From IMG/VR virus record IMGVR_UViG_3300045241_000217, positions 45,171 through 109,170 of that record: a stretch of DNA of 64,000 nt. One strand, 5' to 3'. A model generated the notes under the pieces. It did not search any database. It was not told the origin of the DNA and saw nothing but the letters and a program-made list of their open reading frames with translations. This DNA is from a virus. Shown here piece by piece: positions 14,525 to 22,420 of this stretch; the first letter of the stretch is position 1, and each line of letters opens with the position of its first letter. The position numbers and the translations under genes are program-made.

Positions 14525-15052
14525 CTACGCCGAGAGGGCCGCGGCCGGCTCCTCGCGCCATGTGATGCCGCGCGTGATCTGCGAGACGGTCGGCTGAGAG
14601 ATCTCGAACTCGTCGGCGAGCTCCATCTGGGTGGCCCCGTCAGCGTACCGAGCGCGAAGTGTGCGCACGCGTTCCCAGGTCATCACGGCGAGGTGCTGGC
14701 GCTCGCCGGTCGCGGTGCGACGGGACGCGATGCAGTGCTCCATGTTCTGCTTCTGCGTGCCGGCGACGAGATGGCGCGGGTTGCAGCACGGCCGGTTGTT
14801 GCACGTGTGCATCACCAGTTTTCGCGCGGGGACGCGGCCCTTGAAGATCCGGTACGCCGCCACGTGCGCGCCTACGTTCCGCAGTTCTCCGCCAGACCCA
14901 TCATCCCAAGCGAAACTACCGTAGCCGCGCTTGCCACCGTTCAGCGGCTCGACATAGCCACGGAACGGCCAGCACGCCGATGCGCCGCCTGAGCGATCGA
15001 GCTTCTCGACGAAGCGAGCGCGGTTCGTTCGTCTGTCTCGGCGTGCGGGCAT
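14525..15052 (-). CDS. HNH endonuclease with C-terminal HTH
   Basis: Encodes 175 aa. The core VMHTCNNRPCCNPRHLVAGT (about residues 92-111) is the HNH/zinc pattern, and MELADEFEISQPTVSQITRG near the C-terminus is a helix-turn-helix. It lies between two virion genes on their strand. The start region does not fold into the P1/P2/P3 leader seen at 9026, 30235 and 35713. Confidence 0.9.
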   Translation of the reverse strand: MPARRDRRTNRARFVEKLDRSGGASACWPFRGYVEPLNGGKRGYGSFAWDDGSGGELRNVGAHVAAYRIFKGRVPARKLVMHTCNNRPCCNPRHLVAGTQKQNMEHCIASRRTATGERQHLAVMTWERVRTLRARYADGATQMELADEFEISQPTVSQITRGITWREEPAAALSA

Positions 15053-15079
15053 TTGCGGATACTACAACACGTCCCCCGT

Positions 15080-16186
15080 TCACGCTGCCGTCCCACGGAC
15101 CCCTTTGAAGTACGCGCGCAGCGACTTGATCTTCGCGTGGATCTGATCGCGGTAATCTTTGATTCTCGCGCCGTACCCCGTAAACTCAGGACTGCTCGTC
15201 GTATTTACGGATTGGCTGATCCCGTCGAGGCTCAGGCTCAGGCTCGCGATGCCGGCGCCGCCGAGCATGTCGCCAAAGATGTTGAGCGGGCCCATCGAGG
15301 CGCCCATGCCTATCACCTCGATGATGTCGCGCGGACATTGGCCGCGCCCGAAGCCCGCCGTGTACGTCACGTGGAAGAGTTGCGGCAGCGACTCCATCCC
15401 GTAGCCGAGCGCGGGGAGGAAGCTACCGCCGGCGCCGACGACGAAGTTGCTGATCGTTCCGGCCGTCGCGACGATCTGGAGGTGTCCGTGGGTCTTGTCG
15501 AGCCGGAACCACTCAGTCGGGAACGTCACAACGGTCTGGCCGCTCGGGTACTGGATCGTGAAGTCGTCCACCGAGATCACGGGGTAGTTGTCGAGTTGGA
15601 GGAAGCAGAACTCGTTGTAGTCGTCGCGGTGGTAGTCGTGGTCCTCGCTGAACTGCGTCGGCAGGATCGCGATGTCCAGATCGGTCTCGAGCCCGCGGAT
15701 GGCCGCGAGGATGTAGTGCTGGAAGGTCGAGTCCTTCATCCGCTGGTTCTGATCGTTGGTGAGGTCCACGCCGAAGAAGTAGCGGTCGATCAAGTCCTCT
15801 ACCGAGAGCAGCCCCCGCAGCGCCAGGCCGGCACCGACGATGGGCTCGCTCGGCTCGCTGAGCGGGTCCTCGTCGAACTTGGGGTCCGTGTTCATGTAGC
15901 GGGTGCGGTAGAGGAAGGCCGCGTCGCCCCGTCGGTCGATCATCCGGTACGTCTGCTTGTCCGCGGAGAGTGCTGGGCGCTGGTCGGGCGAGGTGATCTC
16001 GTGCCAGGTGAGCCCGACGTCGTCCGAGCGCTCGAGCACGGCGCGGTTGAAGCCCGCCCCGATGACGTCGGCGATGCCGGTGTCCGTGATGTCCACCGTG
16101 ATCACGGTGCCGATGCGGCCGCTCTCGATGGCTGGGCTGGTCGCGTTCTCGACGGGGAGGATGAGCTGGTGCCGGTCGTTCGCCAT
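15080..16186 (-). CDS. Head-tail connector-type virion protein
   Basis: Encodes 368 aa, ATG 16186. It begins with a beta-sandwich-like domain (TVITVDITDTGIADVIGAGF, then VGLTWHEI) and continues with helical and strand segments ending in ILAAIRGLETDLDIAIL, SMGPLNIFGDMLGGAGIASL and SLDGISQSVNTTSS. The SM-PLNI-GD-GGAGI block is shared by large-phage virion proteins near neck genes. Its position fits a connector or neck protein. Confidence 0.55.
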   Translation of the reverse strand: MANDRHQLILPVENATSPAIESGRIGTVITVDITDTGIADVIGAGFNRAVLERSDDVGLTWHEITSPDQRPALSADKQTYRMIDRRGDAAFLYRTRYMNTDPKFDEDPLSEPSEPIVGAGLALRGLLSVEDLIDRYFFGVDLTNDQNQRMKDSTFQHYILAAIRGLETDLDIAILPTQFSEDHDYHRDDYNEFCFLQLDNYPVISVDDFTIQYPSGQTVVTFPTEWFRLDKTHGHLQIVATAGTISNFVVGAGGSFLPALGYGMESLPQLFHVTYTAGFGRGQCPRDIIEVIGMGASMGPLNIFGDMLGGAGIASLSLSLDGISQSVNTTSSPEFTGYGARIKDYRDQIHAKIKSLRAYFKGVRGTAA

Positions 16187-16251
16187 GCCCGAGAGTAGCG
16201 CGACCGGGGGCGCGTGATATCCCTGGTGGGCGACACGAGTCGCAGGAACGG
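16187..16251. promoter_or_regulatory. Divergent intergenic region, likely two promoters
   Basis: Only 65 bases separate the divergent starts at 16186 (minus) and 16252 (plus). GATATC at 16218-16223 is the only AT-rich core and could serve as -10 for either direction. AGGA lies before the plus start. No operator palindrome beyond GATATC is evident. Confidence 0.3.
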
Positions 16252-16443
16252 ATGGGTTCGATGGACGACTGGTTCGACAAGATCGGAGAAGCCGAGGATC
16301 GCGGCAACGACTGGACGGTCAGGTGCCGTGTCGCGTTCGGCGTGAGCAGCGTCGCTCGTTCCGCCGGCAGGTGGGTCACCGGCAAGGGTCGCTCGTTCGG
16401 CGAGGCTCTCGCCAACGCGCACGCAGAAGCGAGGTCGCGGTGA
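16252..16443 (+). CDS. Small hypothetical protein
   Basis: Encodes 63 aa; ATG 16252 with AGGA 7 bases upstream (a second ATG at 16261 is possible). SMDDWFDKIGEAEDRG then basic C-terminal sequence KGRSFGEALANAHAEARSR. First gene of a three-gene plus-strand island. No family recognised. Confidence 0.5.
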   Translation: MGSMDDWFDKIGEAEDRGNDWTVRCRVAFGVSSVARSAGRWVTGKGRSFGEALANAHAEARSR

Positions 16444-16784
16444 GCGACACCGTTCACGCGGGCAAGACCTACCGGCGCCTCATGGCGCGCGTCACCGAGG
16501 AGGCTCGGGTCCGGATGGAGGACCACGGGCTGATCCTCGTGACGCTCGGGTTCCAGCACGAGACGGGCTCGCAAGAGATCGCGCCGTGCTTCTCGCCGAA
16601 GCGGCAGAACGAGCTCGCGGCCGCGATGCACGTATTCCTCCGGCTCCGCGCGTTCCCGAAGGGGTGGACGGGCTACGTGCTCCAAGAGGACGGTCTGATC
16701 CGCGGGCTCGAAGCGCTGGAGCTCGACGGCAGCAAGATCGTGATGCTCCACGACATGATCCTGGAGTGCGAGGCGTTGCCGTGA
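16440..16784 (+). CDS. Hypothetical protein in small plus-strand operon
   Basis: Encodes 114 aa from a GTG overlapping the preceding stop. Well-formed alpha/beta sequence (VRMEDHGLILVTLGFQHE, RQNELAAAMHVFLRLRAF, GWTGYVLQEDG). It ends with an overlap to another GTG start at 16781. No family recognised. Confidence 0.55.
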   Translation: MSDTVHAGKTYRRLMARVTEEARVRMEDHGLILVTLGFQHETGSQEIAPCFSPKRQNELAAAMHVFLRLRAFPKGWTGYVLQEDGLIRGLEALELDGSKIVMLHDMILECEALP

Positions 16785-16964
16785 CGCACCGAGGCCTGCA
16801 CCACGCACCACCACCCCCCGCGTTCGAGGCTGCGATGAACTCGGCGCGAGAGTCCGACGCCACCGCAAAGGAGCACCGGATGCTCGCCGAGCGCGCGACG
16901 TTCGCCGCATCCATCCGCTCAACGGGCGGCGAGTGCCAGTGCGACGAGTACGGGATCTTCCGGC

Positions 16965-17126
16965 TCACGCTCCGCGACGGGCGCGTCTTCCGCCGCATCG
17001 GCATGCACGGGTGGGGTGGGATCTTTCGCCGACCACGACCGCGCGAACCGATGCGTCGGTCTCGGTCAGCGTGGCCGGGCGAAGGTGCGATCCACTCTTG
17101 GGATCGATCGCGATCATCCGGAGCAT
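16965..17126 (-). pseudogene. Minus-strand small gene truncated at the same junction
   Basis: At most 53 aa. The ATG at 17126 overlaps the upstream stop (TGATG). Codon use is good from 17126 to about 17035 (MLRMIAIDPKSGSHLRPATL...), then breaks down where the opposing plus gene is coding. The remaining codons are probably read-through. Confidence 0.35.
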
Positions 17127-17305
17127 CACGACGACACCGCCACAAGGCTCGCGTAGACGAAGACGCCTTCCACGCGCACGAGTTTGGCGGTGCCCTTGCG
17201 GATGAGAGCGCGGACGGCGCGCTTCTGTTCGGGCTCGCCGAAGTTCGCCGCGATCCCCTGATCCGCTGCGCACCGAAGAACCGCCAACACCTGCTTCGTC
17301 ATCAT
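17126..17305 (-). CDS. Small helix-turn-helix-like protein
   Basis: Encodes 59 aa (MMTKQVLAVLRC...), with GAGAGG upstream of the double ATG at 17305. FGEPEQKRAVRALIRKGTAK followed by LVRVEGVFVYASL looks like a short winged helix: helix, then two strands. Coupled to the truncated gene below. No exact family. Confidence 0.5.
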   Translation of the reverse strand: MMTKQVLAVLRCAADQGIAANFGEPEQKRAVRALIRKGTAKLVRVEGVFVYASLVAVSS

Positions 17306-17622
17306 CGCCTCTCGTCTCCTGCCCGCTCAGTGCGGACGAGACGATGCTTTGCAGCGTGCATGCCACCCCAGGATCTTGCGGAGATCTGCGAGAGCACGCG
17401 ACCGATGCTCGACGGTGGTTCACGCGCCAACGCGTCGCGCTGATGCCGCGTTCAGGACGACGTGTCGCAGTGGTCCGAGGTGTAGAGAGAGCGAGCGAAG
17501 CACCTTTCGGGTCGGGCAACCGTTTCCGGCTTCTACGTCCATCAGGACCTAGCCCGCTCCATCGCACGCTCTCTGCACCCCTCGGACGAGGTGTTCGGCC
17601 GTGAGGAGGAGAGCCTAGCCGA
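17306..17622 (-). other. 317-base gene-free stretch with a long imperfect stem
   Basis: No credible coding on either strand. An imperfect inverted repeat, 17475-17493 with 17567-17585, pairs at 16 of 19 positions across a loop of about 73 bases, and CCTCG/CGAGG forms a further hairpin near 17579. On the minus strand this is the leader of the 17305 gene, downstream of the nuclease gene stop at 17623. It may be a leader RNA or terminator region. Confidence 0.35.
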
Positions 17623-18198
17623 TCACGCGACGTCGGACACGGGGATGAGCGGTAGCTGCGCCTTGCTCACGAGCTTGGCCGCGCGCCGCTCGCGCTTCTC
17701 CTGCTCTTCGCGCCGGAGGCGCTCACTGAACGATTCCCAGATCCCCAGTGTGGGATCGAAGAACGAACCGCACTCGTGGCGCCGGCACGCACTCTGGAGC
17801 ATGAGGCGCTCGCATCGCATCGCGTGCACGTCGAGCTCGCGCTCGGGCGCGACCCTCACCACCGCCACGATGTCTCGCGGGTGCGCCTCGAGGAACCCGC
17901 ACCACTCCGGGATGTCCCGGATGCCGAGCAGGCCAGCGGGCGCGAGGTAGTAGCGCTGCTCGCCCATGCCGCTGCTCGGGCTGGCCATCCACGGCTTCTT
18001 GCGGTCGGCTCGGAAGTCGGCCCGCGAGACCTTGGCCTCGATGACGGTCGAGCGCCCCTCGCGCCAGCCGATGACGTCCGGCTGCTCGCCCGCGTTCGTC
18101 ACCATCTCGGCGAAGACGAGCCCGCACGGTCCGCCCTGCTCGTACCGGCGCCTGCGGAGCCACCGCACGCCGAGCTGCACGAGGAGCGCGTGGTTCAC
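17623..18198 (-). CDS. PD-(D/E)XK family nuclease
   Basis: Encodes 191 aa from GTG 18198, which overlaps the HNH stop as GTGA; this decides against the longer frame from 18222. Residues 30-55 read MVTNAGEQPDVIGWREGRST followed by VIEAKVSRADFRAD: E, PD and E-x-K are the catalytic set of PD-(D/E)XK nucleases. KKPW shortly after is typical of related phage proteins. The remaining half carries a Cys cluster (CERLMLQSACRRHEC). It could be a repair, recombination or defence-related nuclease; the substrate is unknown. Confidence 0.7.
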   Translation of the reverse strand: MNHALLVQLGVRWLRRRRYEQGGPCGLVFAEMVTNAGEQPDVIGWREGRSTVIEAKVSRADFRADRKKPWMASPSSGMGEQRYYLAPAGLLGIRDIPEWCGFLEAHPRDIVAVVRVAPERELDVHAMRCERLMLQSACRRHECGSFFDPTLGIWESFSERLRREEQEKRERRAAKLVSKAQLPLIPVSDVA

Positions 18199-18647
18199 GG
18201 ATGAAGATCTCCGCGGGACCACGGGTTGTCCTCCGTCGAGAACTGCTTGCGACCACGGCCCTTCTTGATCATGTCTCGCGAGTTGTCAGCAGCCGTTCCC
18301 GCGAACAGGTGATCCGGGTTGCAGCACGGCGGGTTGTCGCACTTGTGCAGGACGAAGGGCTTGTCCGCTGGGACGCGGCCATGGACGAGGATCCACGCGA
18401 GACGATGCGCCTGCTGCAAGCGTCGGCCGTCCCAGGCGCGACCGTACTCGTGTCCAACGCGTGGGTCGCGATCGCCGGTCCACAGCCAGCACGGCGTTCC
18501 CAGCGTCGAATGGTTCGGCCCGCCCTTGTCGACCTTCGACCAGAAACGCTCCGCCGTCGTGAGTCTCGACGTCCGGCCGACGCACGGATGACATCTAACT
18601 CCCCAGCACGGGGTAGCGCACGAAACGCACGGTGACAGCTTCGCCAT
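18195..18647 (-). CDS. HNH endonuclease without C-terminal HTH
   Basis: Encodes 150 aa, ATG 18647 right after the lysin stop (TAGATG). The N-terminus adds a Cys-rich stretch (CVSCATPCWGVRCHPC) before the common module TAERFWSKVDKGG...CWLWTGD, AHRLAWIL and HKCDNPPCCNPDHLFAGT. Unlike its relatives in this window, it ends soon after the core, so it lacks the helix-turn-helix and is either a short variant or truncated. Its stop overlaps the nuclease start. Confidence 0.85.
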   Translation of the reverse strand: MAKLSPCVSCATPCWGVRCHPCVGRTSRLTTAERFWSKVDKGGPNHSTLGTPCWLWTGDRDPRVGHEYGRAWDGRRLQQAHRLAWILVHGRVPADKPFVLHKCDNPPCCNPDHLFAGTAADNSRDMIKKGRGRKQFSTEDNPWSRGDLHP

Positions 18648-19433
18648 CTACGCGACCTGATGCGTTCGGAGTCGTTCCGCGAAATCGGCCAGAACCGGCT
18701 CCATCGCGGGCGTGAGAAAGTTGTTCGCCCAGCCGATCATCGCGTGCACGGGCTCCCCCTCGTTGATGAACTCGGCCAGGTGCGCGGTGAGCTCCCCGGT
18801 CGTCTTGCTGCGGAACCCGCCCGCGCCGTCCTTCGCATACAGCCCGAAGTTCGGGACCTCCACCGCGTGCGATCCGGTGAGCGCGATCTCGCGACCGAAC
18901 ACGCCGATGGACTCGTCGATCGTTTCGTCGTCCGTGTAGGTCTGACCTCCGACGAAGTCCACGCCGACCTTGAGGAACGCGCGGAGAGGAAACCACGCCG
19001 GAACACCGCCGAAGGTGCTGAGCCCCACGCTCTTCGCTCCGTGCGCGCGCAGGCCGCTCACGATGATGCGCGCCGAGTCGTTCGGGCCGTCCATGTCGTG
19101 CGGATCCCGCTTGGGGTTCATCCCGAGCTCGGGGTCGAGCAGGTGGAGCGCGTCGTCTCCCGCGCACTCGACCATGGCCTGCACGAAGAGCTTCTCGTTC
19201 CCGAGCCACGGGTAGCCCCAGAAGTAGGGGACAATGCCCACGTCGCGCATGGCCTTCGCGAGCTCGCGGCAGCGCGCTGGGCTGTTCAGGTAGCGCTGGG
19301 CGACCGGCGAGTCCTGCCAGACGGCGCCGATCGCGGCCCACGAGAGACCGATGCGCTTGAAGCGCTGCGCGAGCGCGGCTGCGGGATCGTTGTTGTGCCG
19401 CACGTAGAGCGCGGTTCCCTTGGGGACGCTCAT
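18648..19433 (-). CDS. Probable TIM-barrel glycosidase-like protein (lysin candidate)
   Basis: Encodes 261 aa, ATG 19433 overlapping the upstream stop. The beta/alpha pattern includes GIVPYFWGYPWLG, DALHLLDPELGMNPK, AKSVGLSTFGGVP and VDFVGGQTYTDDE. It looks like a TIM barrel of the kind seen in glycoside-hydrolase-like phage proteins. Position next to small membrane proteins suggests an endolysin or virion-associated hydrolase, but catalytic residues cannot be assigned with confidence. Confidence 0.5.
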   Translation of the reverse strand: MSVPKGTALYVRHNNDPAAALAQRFKRIGLSWAAIGAVWQDSPVAQRYLNSPARCRELAKAMRDVGIVPYFWGYPWLGNEKLFVQAMVECAGDDALHLLDPELGMNPKRDPHDMDGPNDSARIIVSGLRAHGAKSVGLSTFGGVPAWFPLRAFLKVGVDFVGGQTYTDDETIDESIGVFGREIALTGSHAVEVPNFGLYAKDGAGGFRSKTTGELTAHLAEFINEGEPVHAMIGWANNFLTPAMEPVLADFAERLRTHQVA

Positions 19434-19657
19434 GCTGCACCTCGCGCTTCCGGGCTCCGCGTGGTCTCGTGGAGCATCGCGTTGTGCCGACGTGTCTGCT
19501 CGCACTTGGCTTCCACGAAGCCGCAGTCGCAGGTGCTGCGTCCTTCCGACCAGAGATGCTTGCAGTGACCTGCATGCCCGCGGTGGAGGGTCGTTTCGAG
19601 CTGCTCATCGGTCGCTTGGCGCGCAGCCTCGACCCTCGCGTGTCGGTCCATGCGCAC
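19430..19657 (-). CDS. Small zinc-ribbon-like protein
   Basis: Encodes 75 aa; its stop overlaps the start of the lysin candidate. HRGHAGHCKHLWSEG followed by RSTCDCGFVEAKC offers His and Cys ligands for one zinc. Function unknown; reality supported by ATGA coupling. Confidence 0.5.
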   Translation of the reverse strand: MRMDRHARVEAARQATDEQLETTLHRGHAGHCKHLWSEGRSTCDCGFVEAKCEQTRRHNAMLHETTRSPEARGAA

Positions 19658-19681
19658 GAATGTAGCCCAGACCGCCGGTTT

Positions 19682-19870
19682 TCACCAAAGACGGGGGTTG
19701 AGCGCGTGGCCCTCTCCGAGGAACCCACCGGCCAACCACAGCACCACGACCACGATGACCACGACGTAGATCACCTTCTTGATCGTCGGATCGATGGCCG
19801 GGAACTGCGAGAGCGCCCAGAGCAGCACGCCCACCACGACGAGCACGAGCAGCAGCGCAAAGAGTGTCAT
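19682..19870 (-). CDS. Small two-helix membrane protein (holin-like)
   Basis: Encodes 62 aa: two hydrophobic helices (LFALLLVLVVVGVLLWAL and VIYVVVIVVVVLWLAGGFLG) separated by PAIDPTIKK. This composition matches a family of tiny bacterial and phage membrane proteins (Thivi_2564-like). Next to the lysin candidate and spanin-like genes, a holin role is possible but unproven. Confidence 0.6.
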   Translation of the reverse strand: MTLFALLLVLVVVGVLLWALSQFPAIDPTIKKVIYVVVIVVVVLWLAGGFLGEGHALNPRLW

Positions 19871-19941
19871 GCGCTCCGAGGGAGCAACGACCGCGCCTCA
19901 CGAATCACGACGCTTCCGCGTCTCGGTGGGACACCCGCGTC

Positions 19942-20321
19942 TCAGGGGTGTGGCGCGCGCGGCGGATCTTCGTCGGTCCGAGGCAGGAGCGCCGAGTCGA
20001 GGTACCCGCCGCGAAGGTTTCTCGCGAGGCGCTCGGCTCGGCCCTCTGGCAGGTGGACTGCGATGTACGGATGGGCGGTGAGCCCGTCGCGCTCCACCAG
20101 CGACGAGACGTAGCGGCGACCCTCGGGGCGCTCTCGATATCCGCCTCGGGCTGGTACGCACCAGCGCAGACCTGGATCGGAAGGTCGCTCGCGGCGAAGC
20201 CCGGCGTCTCGGCCATGAGCCCCGGCTCGGTGTGCGTGGTCACCCCGTAGATGATCAGCGCGATCACGAGGACGGTGAAGCCGATGATGATGCCGAGGAA
20301 GATCTTGCCGGAGGTGCTCAT
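19942..20321 (-). pseudogene. Membrane-anchored protein with a frameshift near 20127
   Basis: From ATG 20321 the frame encodes an N-terminal membrane helix (FLGIIIGFTVLVIALIIYGV) and continues sensibly to AYQPEADIES. Codon quality then moves to the -1 frame (EGRRYVSSLVERDGLTAHPY, then LPEGRAERLARNLRGGYLD), which stops at 19942. The original frame runs on to 19905 with low-quality sequence. The switch lies at a GCCCCG run. A one-base deletion, sequencing error or a real -1 shift would all explain it. The rebuilt protein is about 126 aa. Confidence 0.55.
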
Positions 20322-20336
20322 CCGCCGATGGTGGGC

Positions 20337-20894
20337 CTACCGGAGCGCTCCGGCAATGAGGCCCACGACGGCCCCGCCGAGGACGGCGCCCACGATGGTC
20401 CAGAGCAGTGGGCTCTCCCAGAACCCTCGGTCATTCGCGTGCGCCTGCGACGTCGCGAGCGCGGCACCAAGCTCGGTGGCTCGAGCACGCCAGAGCTCGT
20501 CGCGCAGCGAGACCCGCTCCTCGCACGCAGTGGTACGCGCGTGCTCCTGGTCGAGGCGGAGCGAGAGCGTCTGCGCGTCCATCGCGATGGTGGCGCCGAG
20601 TCGGTAGGCCAGGCGCTCGATGGTCTGCCGCCATGCCACGAGATCGTCGTCGAGGATGAGCATGCCGGCGTGCGGAGCTCGGTCGCCCGCGTCGAGCGCG
20701 AGGATCTCGCCCGTGACGGGTAGCTGCACGTCGGGGACGGTGAGCGGCGCTGGCGCGGTCGCAGGCGTGTCCTGCGCGTGAGCCAGCGAAGCGTGCTCGC
20801 ACTCGGTGGCCAGGAACGAGAGCAGCACGCACCCCGCCACGAGCACGTAGAACCACGGATCGGTGAACGGATCGTTCGCGCGGCCGCGCTTCAT
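20337..20894 (-). CDS. Membrane protein with N- and C-terminal helices (spanin-like candidate)
   Basis: Encodes 185 aa; ATG 20894 overlaps the upstream stop. An N-terminal membrane helix (FYVLVAGCVLLSFLAT), a long charged helical middle (RLGATIAMDAQTLSLRLDQE...) and a C-terminal helix (LWTIVGAVLGGAVVGLIAGA). A lysis or virion-membrane role is possible; no family recognised. Confidence 0.55.
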   Translation of the reverse strand: MKRGRANDPFTDPWFYVLVAGCVLLSFLATECEHASLAHAQDTPATAPAPLTVPDVQLPVTGEILALDAGDRAPHAGMLILDDDLVAWRQTIERLAYRLGATIAMDAQTLSLRLDQEHARTTACEERVSLRDELWRARATELGAALATSQAHANDRGFWESPLLWTIVGAVLGGAVVGLIAGALR

Positions 20895-21256
20895 CGGATC
20901 CCCGCGTCGGTCTTGAGGACCTCGTTGAACGATGAGAGCCATGCGGCCACCGCTCGACGTCCGCCGCGACGAGCCTCGTCGTACTCCGCCTGCTGCTGCT
21001 CGTTGAACTGGTCGATCGAACGCTGGTTGCGCTCCTCGAGCTCGCGGATGGCCTGCTCGTCGGCCTGCACCGCCCCGTCGAGCTGGCCGGCAATGACGGC
21101 CTCCCCGGGCCCGGCATCAATCTCCACGCTGGGCACGACGATCGGCGCACGCGAGGAGCACGAGCGGATCGCGAGGCCCCCGAGCACGGCGCCGAGGATG
21201 ACGGCCACGACGACGGCGATGACGATGAGCTTGGTGGTGTCCAGCGGTGTCTTCAC
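20891..21256 (-). CDS. Single-pass membrane protein with coiled coil (Rz-like candidate)
   Basis: Encodes 121 aa. Membrane helix KLIVIAVVVAVILGAVLGGLA near the N-terminus, then a periplasm-side coiled coil rich in Gln/Glu (DEQAIRELEERNQRSIDQFN). The topology fits an inner-membrane spanin, but no partner lipoprotein with a clear lipobox was identified. Both ends are coupled to neighbours by ATGA overlaps. Confidence 0.5.
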   Translation of the reverse strand: MKTPLDTTKLIVIAVVVAVILGAVLGGLAIRSCSSRAPIVVPSVEIDAGPGEAVIAGQLDGAVQADEQAIRELEERNQRSIDQFNEQQQAEYDEARRGGRRAVAAWLSSFNEVLKTDAGIR

Positions 21257-21756
21257 GGCTTCGTCTCCGGCTCGATCTCGTCGGCGAGAGAGGTCTCCCG
21301 GCTCGGGTCCGGATCGGTGGGCCGCTGCTCGCGAGAGGCTCCGCCTCGGAACGGTCCTCGTGGGGTCGTGTCCGGATCACGCTCCTCGACCGGCGGTGAC
21401 ACGTGCGGCACGCGTGTGACGCGCACGGTCGCCGTGGCTGTCGTGGTGCCAGTGCTCGGGCTCTTCGAGTCCGGCTCCTTGTTCGCGACCATCGGCCGCA
21501 TGAATGGCGCGATGAACCCGTGGATCGCCATCCCGAGCATCGGAAGCCCGACACCGAGGATCGTGCTCCACGGCAGGCTGAAGAACTTGTCCTGCGTGTG
21601 CTCCGGCACGAGCGTCAGGAACCCGATCGGCAGAGCAGCCGAGCAGACCAGGAACGTGGCGAACAAGAACACCTGCGGCCAGTGCAGCCGCTCGATCCAT
21701 CCGGCCACCGCGCGCGCCTGCTCCGCCTGAGCGGCCTGCTTCTCTTCGTCGGTCAC
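21253..21756 (-). CDS. Multi-pass membrane protein
   Basis: Encodes 167 aa: amphipathic N-terminus, two membrane helices (VFLFATFLVCSAALPIGFLT and ILGVGLPMLGMAIHGFIA), then a long polar Pro/Thr/Arg-rich tail. A holin is possible given the neighbours. No family recognised. Confidence 0.5.
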   Translation of the reverse strand: MTDEEKQAAQAEQARAVAGWIERLHWPQVFLFATFLVCSAALPIGFLTLVPEHTQDKFFSLPWSTILGVGLPMLGMAIHGFIAPFMRPMVANKEPDSKSPSTGTTTATATVRVTRVPHVSPPVEERDPDTTPRGPFRGGASREQRPTDPDPSRETSLADEIEPETKP

Positions 21757-21806
21757 AAGAGCCCTCCCGGAGAAGGCTCAAGGATGCCACGGACGGGCGT
21801 GGCGGG

Positions 21807-22373
21807 TCAGCCGGGCTTCTTGATCGTCGGATCGGTGGTGCGCCGGTCGAGCTCGGAGACCTTGATGCGCAGCGCGCGCACCTGCTCCGCAGCCGCGGCT
21901 GCGTCCTGCGCGGCGAGGGTTGCCTTTCGCTCGGCCTCCGCGTGCTTGCCCTGCGATTCCCGGTCGCGCTCCTCGCACGCCTTCAGCGAAGCCGCGGTCT
22001 CCGCCTGAACGGTTTCCACGACCGTTACGCGCTCCACCGCCTCACTCGCCATGGCGGTGGCCTTCTGGACCTCTTCCATGCACTCGCCGTGAGCCGCTCG
22101 AGCTGCGTCCTCCCCGCGCGTACGGGTGTCGAGCGTGGTCTGCAACGTCGTGATGAGCTTGCCCATCCCGTCCAGAAGCATCGCTTTCTCGGCGACGGCG
22201 GCTGCGACAGCATCCGTCTTGGCCTTGGCCTCGGCGTCCGAGTCCACCTTCGCGCGCTCAGTCCCGGCCTTCCGGAACTCGACGATGCGCCCCAGGACGA
22301 CGCCGATCCCACCGCCACCGAGGAGAGTGCCCACGGCGGTGGTACCCAGCACGACCCAGTCCGTCATGATCAC
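21807..22373 (-). CDS. Membrane-anchored coiled-coil protein
   Basis: Encodes 186-188 aa (ATG 22373 or 22367). An N-terminal Gly-rich hydrophobic helix (VVLGTTAVGTLLGGGGIGVV) is followed by about 140 residues of Ala/Glu/Lys-rich coiled coil. This layout recurs in phage lysis or virion-membrane genes. Confidence 0.5.
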   Translation of the reverse strand: MIMTDWVVLGTTAVGTLLGGGGIGVVLGRIVEFRKAGTERAKVDSDAEAKAKTDAVAAAVAEKAMLLDGMGKLITTLQTTLDTRTRGEDAARAAHGECMEEVQKATAMASEAVERVTVVETVQAETAASLKACEERDRESQGKHAEAERKATLAAQDAAAAAEQVRALRIKVSELDRRTTDPTIKKPG

Positions 22374-22420
22374 GAATCCTTCTCACGCGAGGGTGGGGCG
22401 CGCGTGTCGCAGCGTGACGA

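Larger units (their letters stand above)
16781..17443 (+). pseudogene. Plus-strand gene truncated at a convergent junction near 17030
   Basis: Starts at GTG 16781, coupled to the preceding stop. Codon use is normal for this genome up to about 17030 (includes CDEYGIFRLTLRDGRVFRRIG). The frame then continues to 17443 with poor third-position GC and basic, low-quality sequence antisense to two minus-strand genes. I read this as a gene that lost its native 3' end, probably by deletion, with an artificial tail. About 83 codons are credible. Confidence 0.4.
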
